Notes under the pieces: model-generated
What the model saw: the letters and a program-made list of their open reading frames with translations, nothing else
The model's database searches: none
What the model was told of the DNA's origin: nothing
NCBI GenBank assembly: GCA_964401455.1
Contig: CAYNYI010000085.1
Location: 1-12,836, forward strand
Direction of reading: 5' to 3'
DNA length: 12,836 bases
From: CAYNYI01 sp964401455
Lineage (GTDB): Bacteria > Fibrobacterota > OXYB2-FULL-49-7 > CAYNYI01
Program-made: the position numbers and the translations under genes
In this document: in pieces, positions 5,779 to 12,836 of the stretch
How the letters are laid out: the number at the start of each line of letters is the position of its first letter
Numbering within the stretch: position 1 is the stretch's first letter

Positions 5779-8700
5779 ATGTATCTGTCAAAGCTCGTTA
5801 TGTACGGTTTCAAGTCATTCGCTGACAAAACCGAATTTCATTTCGACAAGGGTATTTCCGCGATTGTCGGTCCCAACGGCTGCGGAAAATCCAACATTGT
5901 AGATGCTATACGTTGGGTGCTGGGGGAACAGAAGACAAAGACACTCAGAAGTTCCAAGATGGAAGACGTTATTTTCGGGGGAACAGAGAAACGCACACCT
6001 TATAATTTTGCGGAAGTTTCTCTCGTTGTCAATAATAACCGGGGAGTCCTTCCGGAAGCTTACCCTGAAGTCGAGATTTCAAGGAAGCTGATGCGGGACG
6101 GCAACAGTGAATACCGCATCAATAGAAAGCCCTGCCGTTTAAAGGATATCCATTCCCTTTTCTATGATACAGGAATGGGTGCCGATTCATACAGTCTTAT
6201 AGAAAGCAAGATGATAGATTCGATTCTCAGCGATAATGACGAAGAGAGACGAGTCATGTTCGAGGAGGCCGCAGGTATAAGCAAATACCGTACAATGAGA
6301 AAAGAGACGGTGAGTCAGCTTAACCGCACAGAGACAGATCTGGGAAGGATAAATGATACCGTCATTCAGGTGGAGAAATCCGTGAGAATGCTTGAGCGGC
6401 ACGTCAAAAAGGCAAGAATGAAAAGAAGCGTCAGAGATGAGCTTCGCAGCATTGAAGTATCTTATAACGGTCGTATTTACGAAAAAACGATGAATTCTCT
6501 TCAAAACGGAAAGATCGCCCTCAAGGAGCTAACCACCGAAAAAGAAAGTCTCAGCGCCGGAATCGCTAAAAATGAAACTGAAATAGCTAATTTCAAGCAC
6601 CTGGCATCGGAAAAAGAAGAAAAGCTGCAGGAGATTCATGCCATTGAGAGTAGTAAAGAGAAGGAGATAACCGAACTTCAGAGAAATCACAGCGTAGCAG
6701 TAAACACCATAGAACAGACGCGGAAATCCATAGAAAGACTGCGGGAAGATACGAAGGCCTCTCAGGAGAAAATAGTCCAGCTAGATGAAGGCAAGAGAGA
6801 GTCTGAAAGACGTATAGCGGACTTGAAAACGAGGATTTACGGACTCAAGGAAGCACTCGAGACAAGAAAAGTCGCCAGAAAGAACCTCAATATCAAGATA
6901 CTCGATAAAAACCGCGAAGGCGGTGATTTCCAGCTGAGTCTTATTGAGAATATTGAAAAGTCCGCATCTTTGAACAATGAACTCAGCGAGGTAAGAACTA
7001 ATGCCGAGAACCTGATTGAGCAGGCCGATTCTATTAATTCCGAAGCCGGAGTTCTCAGCGAGGAGAATAAAACCCTCGCGGAGAAAAGCGAGAAACTTGC
7101 CGATGAGCTGAAGGCCCTGAACGATGAGCACAGTAATTTTATTGAATCCAGAAAAGTTTTGAGAGAAAAAATTGAGTCGCTTGAGGAGAGCTATCACGGC
7201 ATTCTTGATACCGAGAAGAAACTTGAGTCCGCAATATATGCTGATGATAAACAGCTTGATCTTCTTGAAGGTCTCAAGAAAAAACATGAAGGCTACAAAG
7301 AAGGCGTTAAATTTATTATAGAGGACTGTCGCTCCGAGGGAGTCTTCGGTATCGTTGCAGACCATATTAAGGTTGACCCCGAGTTTGTTGACGCAATAGA
7401 AAATTCGATGGGAAGCCGCCTGCAGAATATTATCGCGGGAAATTCCGAGGTTATTCAGGAGCTTCGCCAGAAACTGACCGAAGAAGAAAAGGGTATGGTC
7501 GGTTTTATAAATATGGAAAAAGTCAGAAATTCTGAATACCCTGTACTCGACCGGTCTTTCGCGGAGACAGACGGAGTTATAAAAAGAGCGATAGATTGTG
7601 TTTCGGCCTCTGATGGCTATACCCGGCTTATAGATCTTCTTTTCGGTCGCACGCTTATTGTCCGTGACAGACACAAGGCCGCAGAGATTATTTCCTCCGC
7701 TCCTGGTTCCGGTATAAAATGTATCACACCCGAAGGCGGTGTATATGATTCCCGGGGTTATGTAATAGAAGGATACCGTTCCAATGAGGTACCCGGCCTT
7801 CTAAGCAGGGAAAAGTTCATTCTTTCGCTCAGGGAGAATCTTGAGAAGAATCGTAAATTGCTCGATTCCAACAATGATGAAAAAACCGGCATGAAACAGA
7901 CAATCTCTGATGCCCAGAAGGCCCTTATAGAGCTTGATGAAAAACTTAGCGAAGGAAGAAGCAAACAGCAGGAAAGACAGGGCAGTATAGAAGGCATAGA
8001 CAACAGAATTATGGAAAACAGGGAAAAAGAACGTTCGCTGCTTGAGAAGGCGTCTGTTTTCCGTAAAAAATCGGAGCAGCTCCGGGAAAAAGAAGATGAA
8101 ATAAAAAAAGAGCTTCAGAATCTCGCTTTTGCTAAGGAGGAAATAGAAGCCGGCCAGAAAAAAACTGTTTCGGAAAAAGAAGAGCTTGAGAAGGAATACC
8201 GGGAAATAGACGAAGCGGTCAGAAAGTATGAGAATGACCTTGTCGGATTTGAGCTTCAGCATGAAAAAGCCATGGACGATTTTAACAGAATGGAGCGTGA
8301 CGTTAAAGAATATACTGTCATGATTTCCAGAAAACAGGAAGAAATTACAAAGGACCATACTCTGATTGAAGATAAGGAATCCAGTATCGGAACTTATGAA
8401 GCCGAGATCAGGATAAAGATCGATGAAAAAGAGTCCGTGAAAAACAGAAAAGAGGAAGTCAGGAAAGTACTCCTTGAATTCCAGGAAAAAATAGACGAGA
8501 AAAGCGGAATCATAAGAGAAGCAAACGGAAAGAATTCAGAGCTTTCTGAGAAGATGACGGAAATTGAAGTCTCCGTCTCGCGGGGAGAGGATAAATGCCG
8601 TTCTATCCGTGAAAGAATGTATGAGGAATATGAGATTGATATTGATACATGGAAAATTCCAGAAGAGGAAAAAGATCCGGAAGATGACAACGAGACAGTC

Positions 8701-9354
8701 TCCCGACGTATAAAGGAGTTGCGTGGAAAGCTTAAAAGAATCGGTGAGGTTAATATGAGTGTGCTTGAGGATTATGAAAAAGAATCCGCAGTACTCGAGG
8801 ATCTCAACAAACAAAAGACCGACCTTGAAAAGGCCTACAATGACATAAAAAGCACTATTACCCGTCTTGACAGGGAAGCCAGAGAAAAGTTCAAGTCCAC
8901 TTTTGAGGTGGTAAGAAAGAATTTCCGTGATATTTTCACCATGCTTTTTAACGGCGGGGAGGTAAATCTCGATCTTGAGGAAGGTGCGGATCCGCTTGAG
9001 GCCCGTATAGAAATAAACGCGAGGACTCCCGGAAAGAAAATGCGTGGTGTTACGGCGCTTTCCGGAGGAGAAAGGGCGCTGACTGCCGTTTCGCTTTTAT
9101 TTGCCTTATATCTCGTCAAACCTTCACCATACTGTATTCTTGATGAAATTGACGGTCCTCTTGATGATGCTAATGTCTCAAGGTTCGTGAACCTTCTCCG
9201 CAGGTTCTCCGAGCAGACACAGTTCATTGTCGTTACACATAATAAAGGAACTATGGAAAGAGCTGACATTCTTTACGGTGTAACCCAGGAAGAAAAAGGA
9301 GTCAGCAGACTTATTGCCGTCAATATTGAAAAAGCGATGGAGGCTATCACCTGA
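5779..9354 (+). CDS. smc: Chromosome segregation protein SMC
   Basis: A full-length SMC of 1191 residues, the usual size. It forms the ATPase dimer that, with ScpA/ScpB (not in this window), extrudes DNA loops and organises the nucleoid. Order of parts: N-terminal head with Walker A GPNGCGKS (31-38); SYSLIESKMIDSIL and FEEAAGISKYR closing the head; a long heptad coiled coil from about 170 to 500; a globular hinge (about 505-665, from GYKEGVKF through ITPEGGVYDSRGYVIEG); the return coiled coil to about 1000; and the C-terminal head with signature LSGGE (1094-1098) and Walker B YCILDEID (1118-1125) followed by PLDDAN. All catalytic motifs look intact. The ESKMID wording, where many SMCs have a QG-containing sequence, is the style I recall from Bacteroidetes. 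The start is secure: AGGAAGAGGGG at 5763-5773 lies 5 bases before the ATG. It appears monocistronic, ending at the terminator at 9399. Confidence 0.97.
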   Translation: MYLSKLVMYGFKSFADKTEFHFDKGISAIVGPNGCGKSNIVDAIRWVLGEQKTKTLRSSKMEDVIFGGTEKRTPYNFAEVSLVVNNNRGVLPEAYPEVEISRKLMRDGNSEYRINRKPCRLKDIHSLFYDTGMGADSYSLIESKMIDSILSDNDEERRVMFEEAAGISKYRTMRKETVSQLNRTETDLGRINDTVIQVEKSVRMLERHVKKARMKRSVRDELRSIEVSYNGRIYEKTMNSLQNGKIALKELTTEKESLSAGIAKNETEIANFKHLASEKEEKLQEIHAIESSKEKEITELQRNHSVAVNTIEQTRKSIERLREDTKASQEKIVQLDEGKRESERRIADLKTRIYGLKEALETRKVARKNLNIKILDKNREGGDFQLSLIENIEKSASLNNELSEVRTNAENLIEQADSINSEAGVLSEENKTLAEKSEKLADELKALNDEHSNFIESRKVLREKIESLEESYHGILDTEKKLESAIYADDKQLDLLEGLKKKHEGYKEGVKFIIEDCRSEGVFGIVADHIKVDPEFVDAIENSMGSRLQNIIAGNSEVIQELRQKLTEEEKGMVGFINMEKVRNSEYPVLDRSFAETDGVIKRAIDCVSASDGYTRLIDLLFGRTLIVRDRHKAAEIISSAPGSGIKCITPEGGVYDSRGYVIEGYRSNEVPGLLSREKFILSLRENLEKNRKLLDSNNDEKTGMKQTISDAQKALIELDEKLSEGRSKQQERQGSIEGIDNRIMENREKERSLLEKASVFRKKSEQLREKEDEIKKELQNLAFAKEEIEAGQKKTVSEKEELEKEYREIDEAVRKYENDLVGFELQHEKAMDDFNRMERDVKEYTVMISRKQEEITKDHTLIEDKESSIGTYEAEIRIKIDEKESVKNRKEEVRKVLLEFQEKIDEKSGIIREANGKNSELSEKMTEIEVSVSRGEDKCRSIRERMYEEYEIDIDTWKIPEEEKDPEDDNETVSRRIKELRGKLKRIGEVNMSVLEDYEKESAVLEDLNKQKTDLEKAYNDIKSTITRLDREAREKFKSTFEVVRKNFRDIFTMLFNGGEVNLDLEEGADPLEARIEINARTPGKKMRGVTALSGGERALTAVSLLFALYLVKPSPYCILDEIDGPLDDANVSRFVNLLRRFSEQTQFIVVTHNKGTMERADILYGVTQEEKGVSRLIAVNIEKAMEAIT

Positions 9355-9398
9355 TTTCTGGTGCAATATTCCTTCCGCTATAGGTAAAAATTTCCTTT

Positions 9399-9430
9399 AA
9401 TGCCGGGATTGTCCCGGCATTTCTTTTTTC
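9399..9430 (+). terminator. Intrinsic terminator after smc
   Basis: A perfect 10-bp GC-rich stem (9399-9408 pairing with 9412-9421; core TGCCGGGA/TCCCGGCA) with a 3-base TTG loop is followed by a T-rich run, TTTCTTTTTT. It lies 45 bases after the smc stop and cleanly separates smc from the flagellar operon. Confidence 0.92.
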
Positions 9431-9495
9431 TGCTGAATTATATAACATAAAAAAAAACACGTTGTTACGCTTGTGCTTGTTGATGTTTGCAGAAA

Positions 9496-9511
9496 TGGCA
9501 TGTTAATTGCG
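9496..9511 (+). promoter_or_regulatory. Sigma-54 (RpoN)-type promoter of the flagellar operon
   Basis: TGGCATG-TTAA-TTGCG closely matches the sigma-54 consensus TGGCACG-N4-TTGCW. The invariant GG (9497-9498) and GC (9509-9510) are separated by exactly 10 bases. It lies in a true intergenic region, after a terminator and 40 bases before the first flagellar gene. Transcription would start near 9522 and require an AAA+ enhancer-binding activator such as FlrC/FleQ/FlgR-type regulators. Activator sites would be expected in 9431-9490, where I see only T/G-rich imperfect repeats. Confidence 0.72.
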
Positions 9512-9520
9512 TTAAGAATC

Positions 9521-9543
9521 CCGAATGTGTTGTGTGTATTCGG
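9521..9543 (+). promoter_or_regulatory. Leader inverted repeat overlapping the ribosome binding site
   Basis: CCGAAT (9521-9526) pairs with ATTCGG (9538-9543), and the inner GTGT/GTGT can add G-U pairs. The right arm covers the first bases of the Shine-Dalgarno CGGAG (9541-9545) of the next gene. In RNA the hairpin would begin almost exactly at the predicted sigma-54 start point. Function is inferred. Confidence 0.4.
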
Positions 9544-9551
9544 AGCAATAA

Positions 9552-10139
9552 ATGAGACTTAAAGACATAATCACAATTGGCGCTGTTTCAATCATCAGTT
9601 TTCCGCTCGTTACTCTTGTGGTTATGTTTATGAGCGGCATACTGCGGGTAGAATACGGCGAAGAGAAAAAGGAGATGCCGGTGGAAGAAAAAATTGAGTA
9701 CCGGGAGTATTCCAAAATACAGGACTCTATGCAGATAAAGATGTCTCAGGCATTTAAAAACTACAGCAGAATAAAAGAGGAACACCGGCGGCGCGAAATG
9801 CGTATAGAAGAAGAAGAGAAAAGACTCAGCAATATAAAAAATGAGATAGCAGAGCAAAGAAATCTGTTGGAAGAAAGAAAAAAAGATCTGGAGAAACTGA
9901 TGGACTCCAACAGAAATCTCACCGAGGGCAGGCTTAAAAAGTTGGCGTCTATTTATGAGACTATGCGTCCGGAACAGGCTGCTCCTATACTTGAGACTCT
10001 TGATAATGAATTTATAGTAAAACTGTTCCGGGCAATGCGGGACCCCGAACAAATAGGAAAAATAAAAGCTAATTTCGATCCGGCCAGATCCGGAAAGATA
10101 GATAAAATAATGGCACAACCGCCTTTGGCTAAAAAATAG
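9552..10139 (+). CDS. MotE/FlbB-like flagellar protein (membrane anchor, coiled coil, MgtE-N-like domain)
   Basis: A 195-residue protein with one N-terminal transmembrane segment (about 7-30), a strongly charged Glu/Lys/Arg coiled coil (about 70-120) and a C-terminal domain at 129-175. That domain starts LASIYETMRPEQAAPILETL, the pattern of the MgtE N-terminal-like domain in MotE and related proteins. Such genes sit immediately before fliK in flagellar operons (YlxF in Bacillus, FlbB in Borrelia), exactly as here. MotE is a chaperone for the stator protein MotC in rhizobia, and FlbB is a collar/stator-assembly protein in spirochaetes, so a periplasmic role near the motor or stator is inferred. 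GGAG at 9542-9545 lies 6 bases before the ATG. Its stop overlaps the ribosome binding site of fliK. It is the first gene after the sigma-54 promoter. Confidence 0.78.
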   Translation: MRLKDIITIGAVSIISFPLVTLVVMFMSGILRVEYGEEKKEMPVEEKIEYREYSKIQDSMQIKMSQAFKNYSRIKEEHRRREMRIEEEEKRLSNIKNEIAEQRNLLEERKKDLEKLMDSNRNLTEGRLKKLASIYETMRPEQAAPILETLDNEFIVKLFRAMRDPEQIGKIKANFDPARSGKIDKIMAQPPLAKK

Positions 10140-10149
10140 AGGATCTATC

Positions 10150-11757
10150 ATGAAAAACATGCCTTTGGACATTTCTGTTCTGCGGTCCGAACCGCTGCGG
10201 CGCGCTGCCGGCCTTGTGAGCCGTGCGGCAAAAAAAGCGCCGCCGCAGGAAGAATCGGAGTTCAGAAAGAAGATCAGCAGCATGGTCGGAGAAAAACGGT
10301 CTGCGGCTGAAAAGGGAGAGGCGGTGAGAAGAGGTGATACGGATAAAAACGTATCGCGGGGTCATGAAGGACAGGGCCGGCAAGAGATTGCCGGAGAAAA
10401 GACCGCGAAGACAGAAAAGAGCTGCTCGGCAGAAAAAATCCGGGAAACGGAAAAGGCCGTGTCTGAGCTCGAGAGCAAAATACGAGAAAAACTTGAAAAG
10501 CTCGGAGCAGACCCTGAAATGCTTGCAGAAGCGGACCTTTCTAATTTGTCTGAAGTTCTCAATATTTTGAAGACACTTCTGGCGAACAGAAGCGGTCCCG
10601 GCGGAGCAAAAGAGGAGGCGGGAACCCCTCTTCCGCTATTAGAGACGGGAAAAGAGCTTAAGAGCGTTTTTTCCGGGAAGTCTGATCTTCTTACAGGGCT
10701 CTTTGAGGATGTCAAGAAGCTGTCCGGTTTAAAAAAACTTCTAGCGTCTATTTCAGAAAATGAAGAAGCGGCCTTTGTTAAAACGGACAATTCTGAAAAT
10801 ATTCTTAAGGAAACGGACCTGGCTGAAGCATCCGCTCCTGCCGAGTCGGCCTCGGATATTTCCGTGAAGGCGGAAACGGCTTCGGAAGTTAAAGCTTCCG
10901 CAGCTTCGGCAGATGAAGGGATTAAAAAACAGGTTCTCGGAAAGAACAGACCCTCAGAAGCAATTTCCTCCGATAAACAGAAGGAAGGCAAGGATGTCTC
11001 CGTTACCGCTAAAGAGAATATTGCCGCTGTGGAGTCATTGAATTCCAAATCGGAGACAGCCGGCAAAGCATCTGCCGAGGCGGAACAAAAACCGGAAAGA
11101 TCCCAAGCTGAGACAGAAAATCCGGTCCTCAAACACCCGGCCGAAGAGTCTACGGCATTAAAAGCGCTGAAGGATTTCGCTTCACAGGTAAAAGGAAGAG
11201 GCGTTGCCGCAGAAAATCAGGTTGCGTCAGAGAGCATAAGAGGGCTTTCAACCTCCCTCGACAGCGGAAAGATTGTTTCCGCATCTTTGCCGACGCAGCA
11301 GGCGGTCGATGGCTTTTCGGAAAAGCAGGTCGTGAGTCAGCTTGTAAACAGGTTTACGGTTACTCTTGGAGACAGCAGGCAGGAAATGAAAATCATGCTT
11401 AAGCCGGAGCATCTCGGAACCGTAAAATTGAAACTTGATCTTGAAGGAGAGTCTCTCTGCGCGAAAATGCGCGTCGAGAACGAAACTGTCAAGCATATAG
11501 TTGAAAATAATATGCAGACCCTCAAAGACGCGCTTGGGGAAAAAGGAGTTAAGGTGCAGGATTTTGAGGTTTCGGTTTCTTCTGACGACAGCAGCGCTGA
11601 AGAGCGCGAGTTTGGAACAGGAAACAAACGAGGCGGCAGGGAGAAACTGTCGGGCGCCGTATCCGCGGATTCCGGACTTATGTATGAACTTAATCTTTCA
11701 GGGAATCCTGATACAGGAAGAAGATATGGTTATAATTCAATGGAATTTGTAGCCTGA
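10150..11757 (+). CDS. fliK: Flagellar hook-length control protein FliK
   Basis: A 535-residue secreted ruler that measures the hook and switches the export gate to filament substrates. The conserved C-terminal Flg_hook domain lies at about 395-485, with LKPEHLG (Lys418) followed by VKLKLDLEGESLCAKMRVENETVKHIVENN (given by position about 423-452), LKDALGEKG and VQDFEVSVS. The preceding 390 residues are low-complexity and rich in Ala, Ser, Glu and Lys, as expected for the fast-evolving extended ruler; a cluster of Ala/Ser/Glu repeats lies at about 217-260. AGAGGA at 10138-10143 overlaps the upstream stop and is 6 bases from ATG 10150, so translation is probably coupled. flgD follows after 22 bases. 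A C-terminal tail of about 50 Gly/Ser/Arg-rich residues is normal for the family. Confidence 0.88.
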   Translation: MKNMPLDISVLRSEPLRRAAGLVSRAAKKAPPQEESEFRKKISSMVGEKRSAAEKGEAVRRGDTDKNVSRGHEGQGRQEIAGEKTAKTEKSCSAEKIRETEKAVSELESKIREKLEKLGADPEMLAEADLSNLSEVLNILKTLLANRSGPGGAKEEAGTPLPLLETGKELKSVFSGKSDLLTGLFEDVKKLSGLKKLLASISENEEAAFVKTDNSENILKETDLAEASAPAESASDISVKAETASEVKASAASADEGIKKQVLGKNRPSEAISSDKQKEGKDVSVTAKENIAAVESLNSKSETAGKASAEAEQKPERSQAETENPVLKHPAEESTALKALKDFASQVKGRGVAAENQVASESIRGLSTSLDSGKIVSASLPTQQAVDGFSEKQVVSQLVNRFTVTLGDSRQEMKIMLKPEHLGTVKLKLDLEGESLCAKMRVENETVKHIVENNMQTLKDALGEKGVKVQDFEVSVSSDDSSAEEREFGTGNKRGGREKLSGAVSADSGLMYELNLSGNPDTGRRYGYNSMEFVA

Positions 11758-11779
11758 ACCATAAAAAGGGAGCCGTAAA

Positions 11780-12625
11780 ATGGAAATCGGAAATTCTGTC
11801 AGCCAGTCAGTATCCGACATAAGTAAGAAGAAGGAAGTTAATAAAGTCTCGGCTTCTATTGACGGTACTTCTCTTGATGCCGGAAGCAGCAAGATCAAAA
11901 AGGAATATGAGGGTGAGCTCTTTGAAATGGATCAGGAACTCGGTAAAAACGATTTCCTGGAACTGCTTGTTACCCAGCTTAGATATCAGGACCCTCTCAA
12001 ACCGATGGACAACCAACAATTTGTGGCCCAGATGGCCCAGTTCTCGGCTCTTGAAGGAACGCAGAACCTTGAGAAAGCGGTGGGTGAACTTAATAAGAAT
12101 TTCAATGAGTCCATAGAATTGCAGAATATGAATTCAATGTCCATAAGTAATTCTTCATCAACCTCTCTTATAGGCAAAAATGTGAGGGCCGCTCTCGGGC
12201 GGATAAATGTTGATTCATCAGAATCCGGTGAGGCGGAAATCGCCTTTCACAGCGGAGGTTCCCGGAATAGTTATCTGACAGTCAGGGATGAAAGCGGAGA
12301 CATAGTCAGGGATATTGCGCTTTCTGATATAATTACAGAAAACCGCAATCCCGCCGGTGATTACAGTGTAATCTGGGATGGTAAAAACAACGACGGCCAG
12401 CCGGTCGGAAAAGGTGTTTATAATATTTCCATTACAGATTCAAAGGGTGATCCCGACAGTAATTCCTATACCTTTATCGAGGATAAGGTGCTTGGTGTAA
12501 ATTTTACATCAAACGGCGCCACCGTTACCGTTAACGGACAGGACCTGCCTGTTGCAAATGTACTCAGCGTAGCGGAGTCTTCGCAGCAGACAGAAACAGC
12601 GGAAAACCCATTTATTAACTTATGA
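11780..12625 (+). CDS. flgD: Flagellar hook-assembly (hook cap) protein FlgD
   Basis: A scaffold that caps the growing hook and guides FlgE polymerisation. The conserved N-terminal region spans about 54-97: LGKNDFLELLVTQLRYQDPL, PMDNQQFVAQMAQFS and LEGTQNL. An Asn/Ser linker follows (about 104-130). The C-terminal Tudor/fibronectin-like module (about 131-256) has the typical WDGKNNDGQPVGKGVYNI segment at 199-215. At 281 residues it is longer than the roughly 230 of E. coli FlgD because of N-terminal and C-terminal polar extensions. It has no signal peptide, as expected for a substrate of the flagellar type III exporter. GGGAG at 11768-11772 lies 7 bases before the ATG. Confidence 0.93.
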   Translation: MEIGNSVSQSVSDISKKKEVNKVSASIDGTSLDAGSSKIKKEYEGELFEMDQELGKNDFLELLVTQLRYQDPLKPMDNQQFVAQMAQFSALEGTQNLEKAVGELNKNFNESIELQNMNSMSISNSSSTSLIGKNVRAALGRINVDSSESGEAEIAFHSGGSRNSYLTVRDESGDIVRDIALSDIITENRNPAGDYSVIWDGKNNDGQPVGKGVYNISITDSKGDPDSNSYTFIEDKVLGVNFTSNGATVTVNGQDLPVANVLSVAESSQQTETAENPFINL

Positions 12626-12648
12626 TTCTGAAGGAGGCGAGATAAGAA

Positions 12649-12836
12649 TTGGAAAATATCCAGGGATTTTACGGTCCTGATAAAAGCGGAGGTTCGAGAT
12701 CCCAGGCAGGGAAAGCTGGAGGAGTAAAAAAAGGCAAAGAAAGAGAATACAGATAATTTTTACTGGATCGGACTGCAGGAACCAAGCAGAAGGCAGAGCT
12801 AAAGCTTTCGGCTCATGCCAAAGAAAGGATGTTATC
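12649..12836 (+). pseudogene. 'Flagellar operon protein' (TIGR02530-like), interrupted by an in-frame stop and cut by the window edge
   Basis: A TTG at 12649, with AAGGAGG at 12631-12637 upstream (11-base spacing, somewhat long), opens a frame beginning LENIQGFYGPDKSGG. It stops at TAA 12754-12756 after 35 codons. The same frame continues after the stop as LLDRTAGTKQKAELK and then LSAHAKERML to the window end. The latter is the conserved start of the small protein usually found between flgD and flgE (TIGR02530, from memory). One base lost in A7 (12726-12732) plus one gained in T5 (12757-12761) would give a continuous, more family-like reading through KENTDNFLLDRT. This could be homopolymer sequencing error, genuine decay or, less likely, recoding. 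The function of the family is unknown; the context suggests hook assembly. Confidence 0.6.

Noticed and set aside
6781..7674. Long minus-strand open frame (297 codons) opposite smc
   Set aside because: It lies entirely within the smc coiled-coil region, is a hydrophobic mirror of Glu/Lys-rich codons and has no independent context. It is a shadow frame.
10362..11132. Minus-strand open frame of 256 codons opposite fliK
   Set aside because: Ser/Ala-rich antisense of the low-complexity FliK linker, with no recognisable domain.
12649..12836. Stop-codon readthrough (for example selenocysteine or pyrrolysine) in the small flagellar gene
   Set aside because: The stop is TAA, not TGA or TAG, and no recoding element is evident. 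Homopolymer indels explain it more simply.

Overview
This window looks like a chromosomal core region of a flagellated, Gram-negative-type (diderm) bacterium of moderate base composition. The evidence is a secreted DUF4139 protein, a possible outer-membrane barrel tail at the left edge, an apparent sigma-54 promoter and a flagellar hook-assembly operon. No rRNA or tRNA is present, so taxonomy is inference only. The SMC, PabB and PabC proteins resemble, from memory, forms common in Bacteroidetes and relatives, while most Bacteroidetes lack flagella. A flagellated FCB-type or candidate-phylum lineage is therefore plausible, but spirochaetes or others cannot be excluded. The 100-N run at 2172-2271 shows this is a draft scaffold.

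Layout. Positions 1-1440 (+) hold a possible 3' tail of an outer-membrane protein and a secreted DUF4139 protein. Positions 1444-3241 (-) hold a tandem-STAS protein and a membrane metalloprotease-like protein. They are separated by a 17-bp tandem repeat array interrupted by the assembly gap. Positions 3370-5595 (+) hold a CDP-alcohol phosphatidyltransferase (PgsA-like), then PabB and PabC. The last two overlap and together convert chorismate toward p-aminobenzoate for folate. Positions 5779-9354 (+) hold a full-length SMC with its own leader and a strong intrinsic terminator. Positions 9496-12836 (+) hold a flagellar operon that starts at a sigma-54-type promoter: a MotE/FlbB-like membrane coiled-coil protein, FliK (hook length control), FlgD (hook cap) and a small 'flagellar operon protein'. 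The small protein is interrupted by an in-frame stop and runs off the window. flgE would be expected next.

The most interesting signals are regulatory. The 17-bp repeats abut, and probably supply the -35 element of, the promoter of the tandem-STAS gene, so repeat number could tune or switch it. The sigma-54 promoter has a leader hairpin whose 3' arm covers the first flagellar gene's ribosome binding site. I see no CRISPR array, transposase, prophage or obviously novel defence system. The remainder is recognisable core metabolism, chromosome maintenance and motility.
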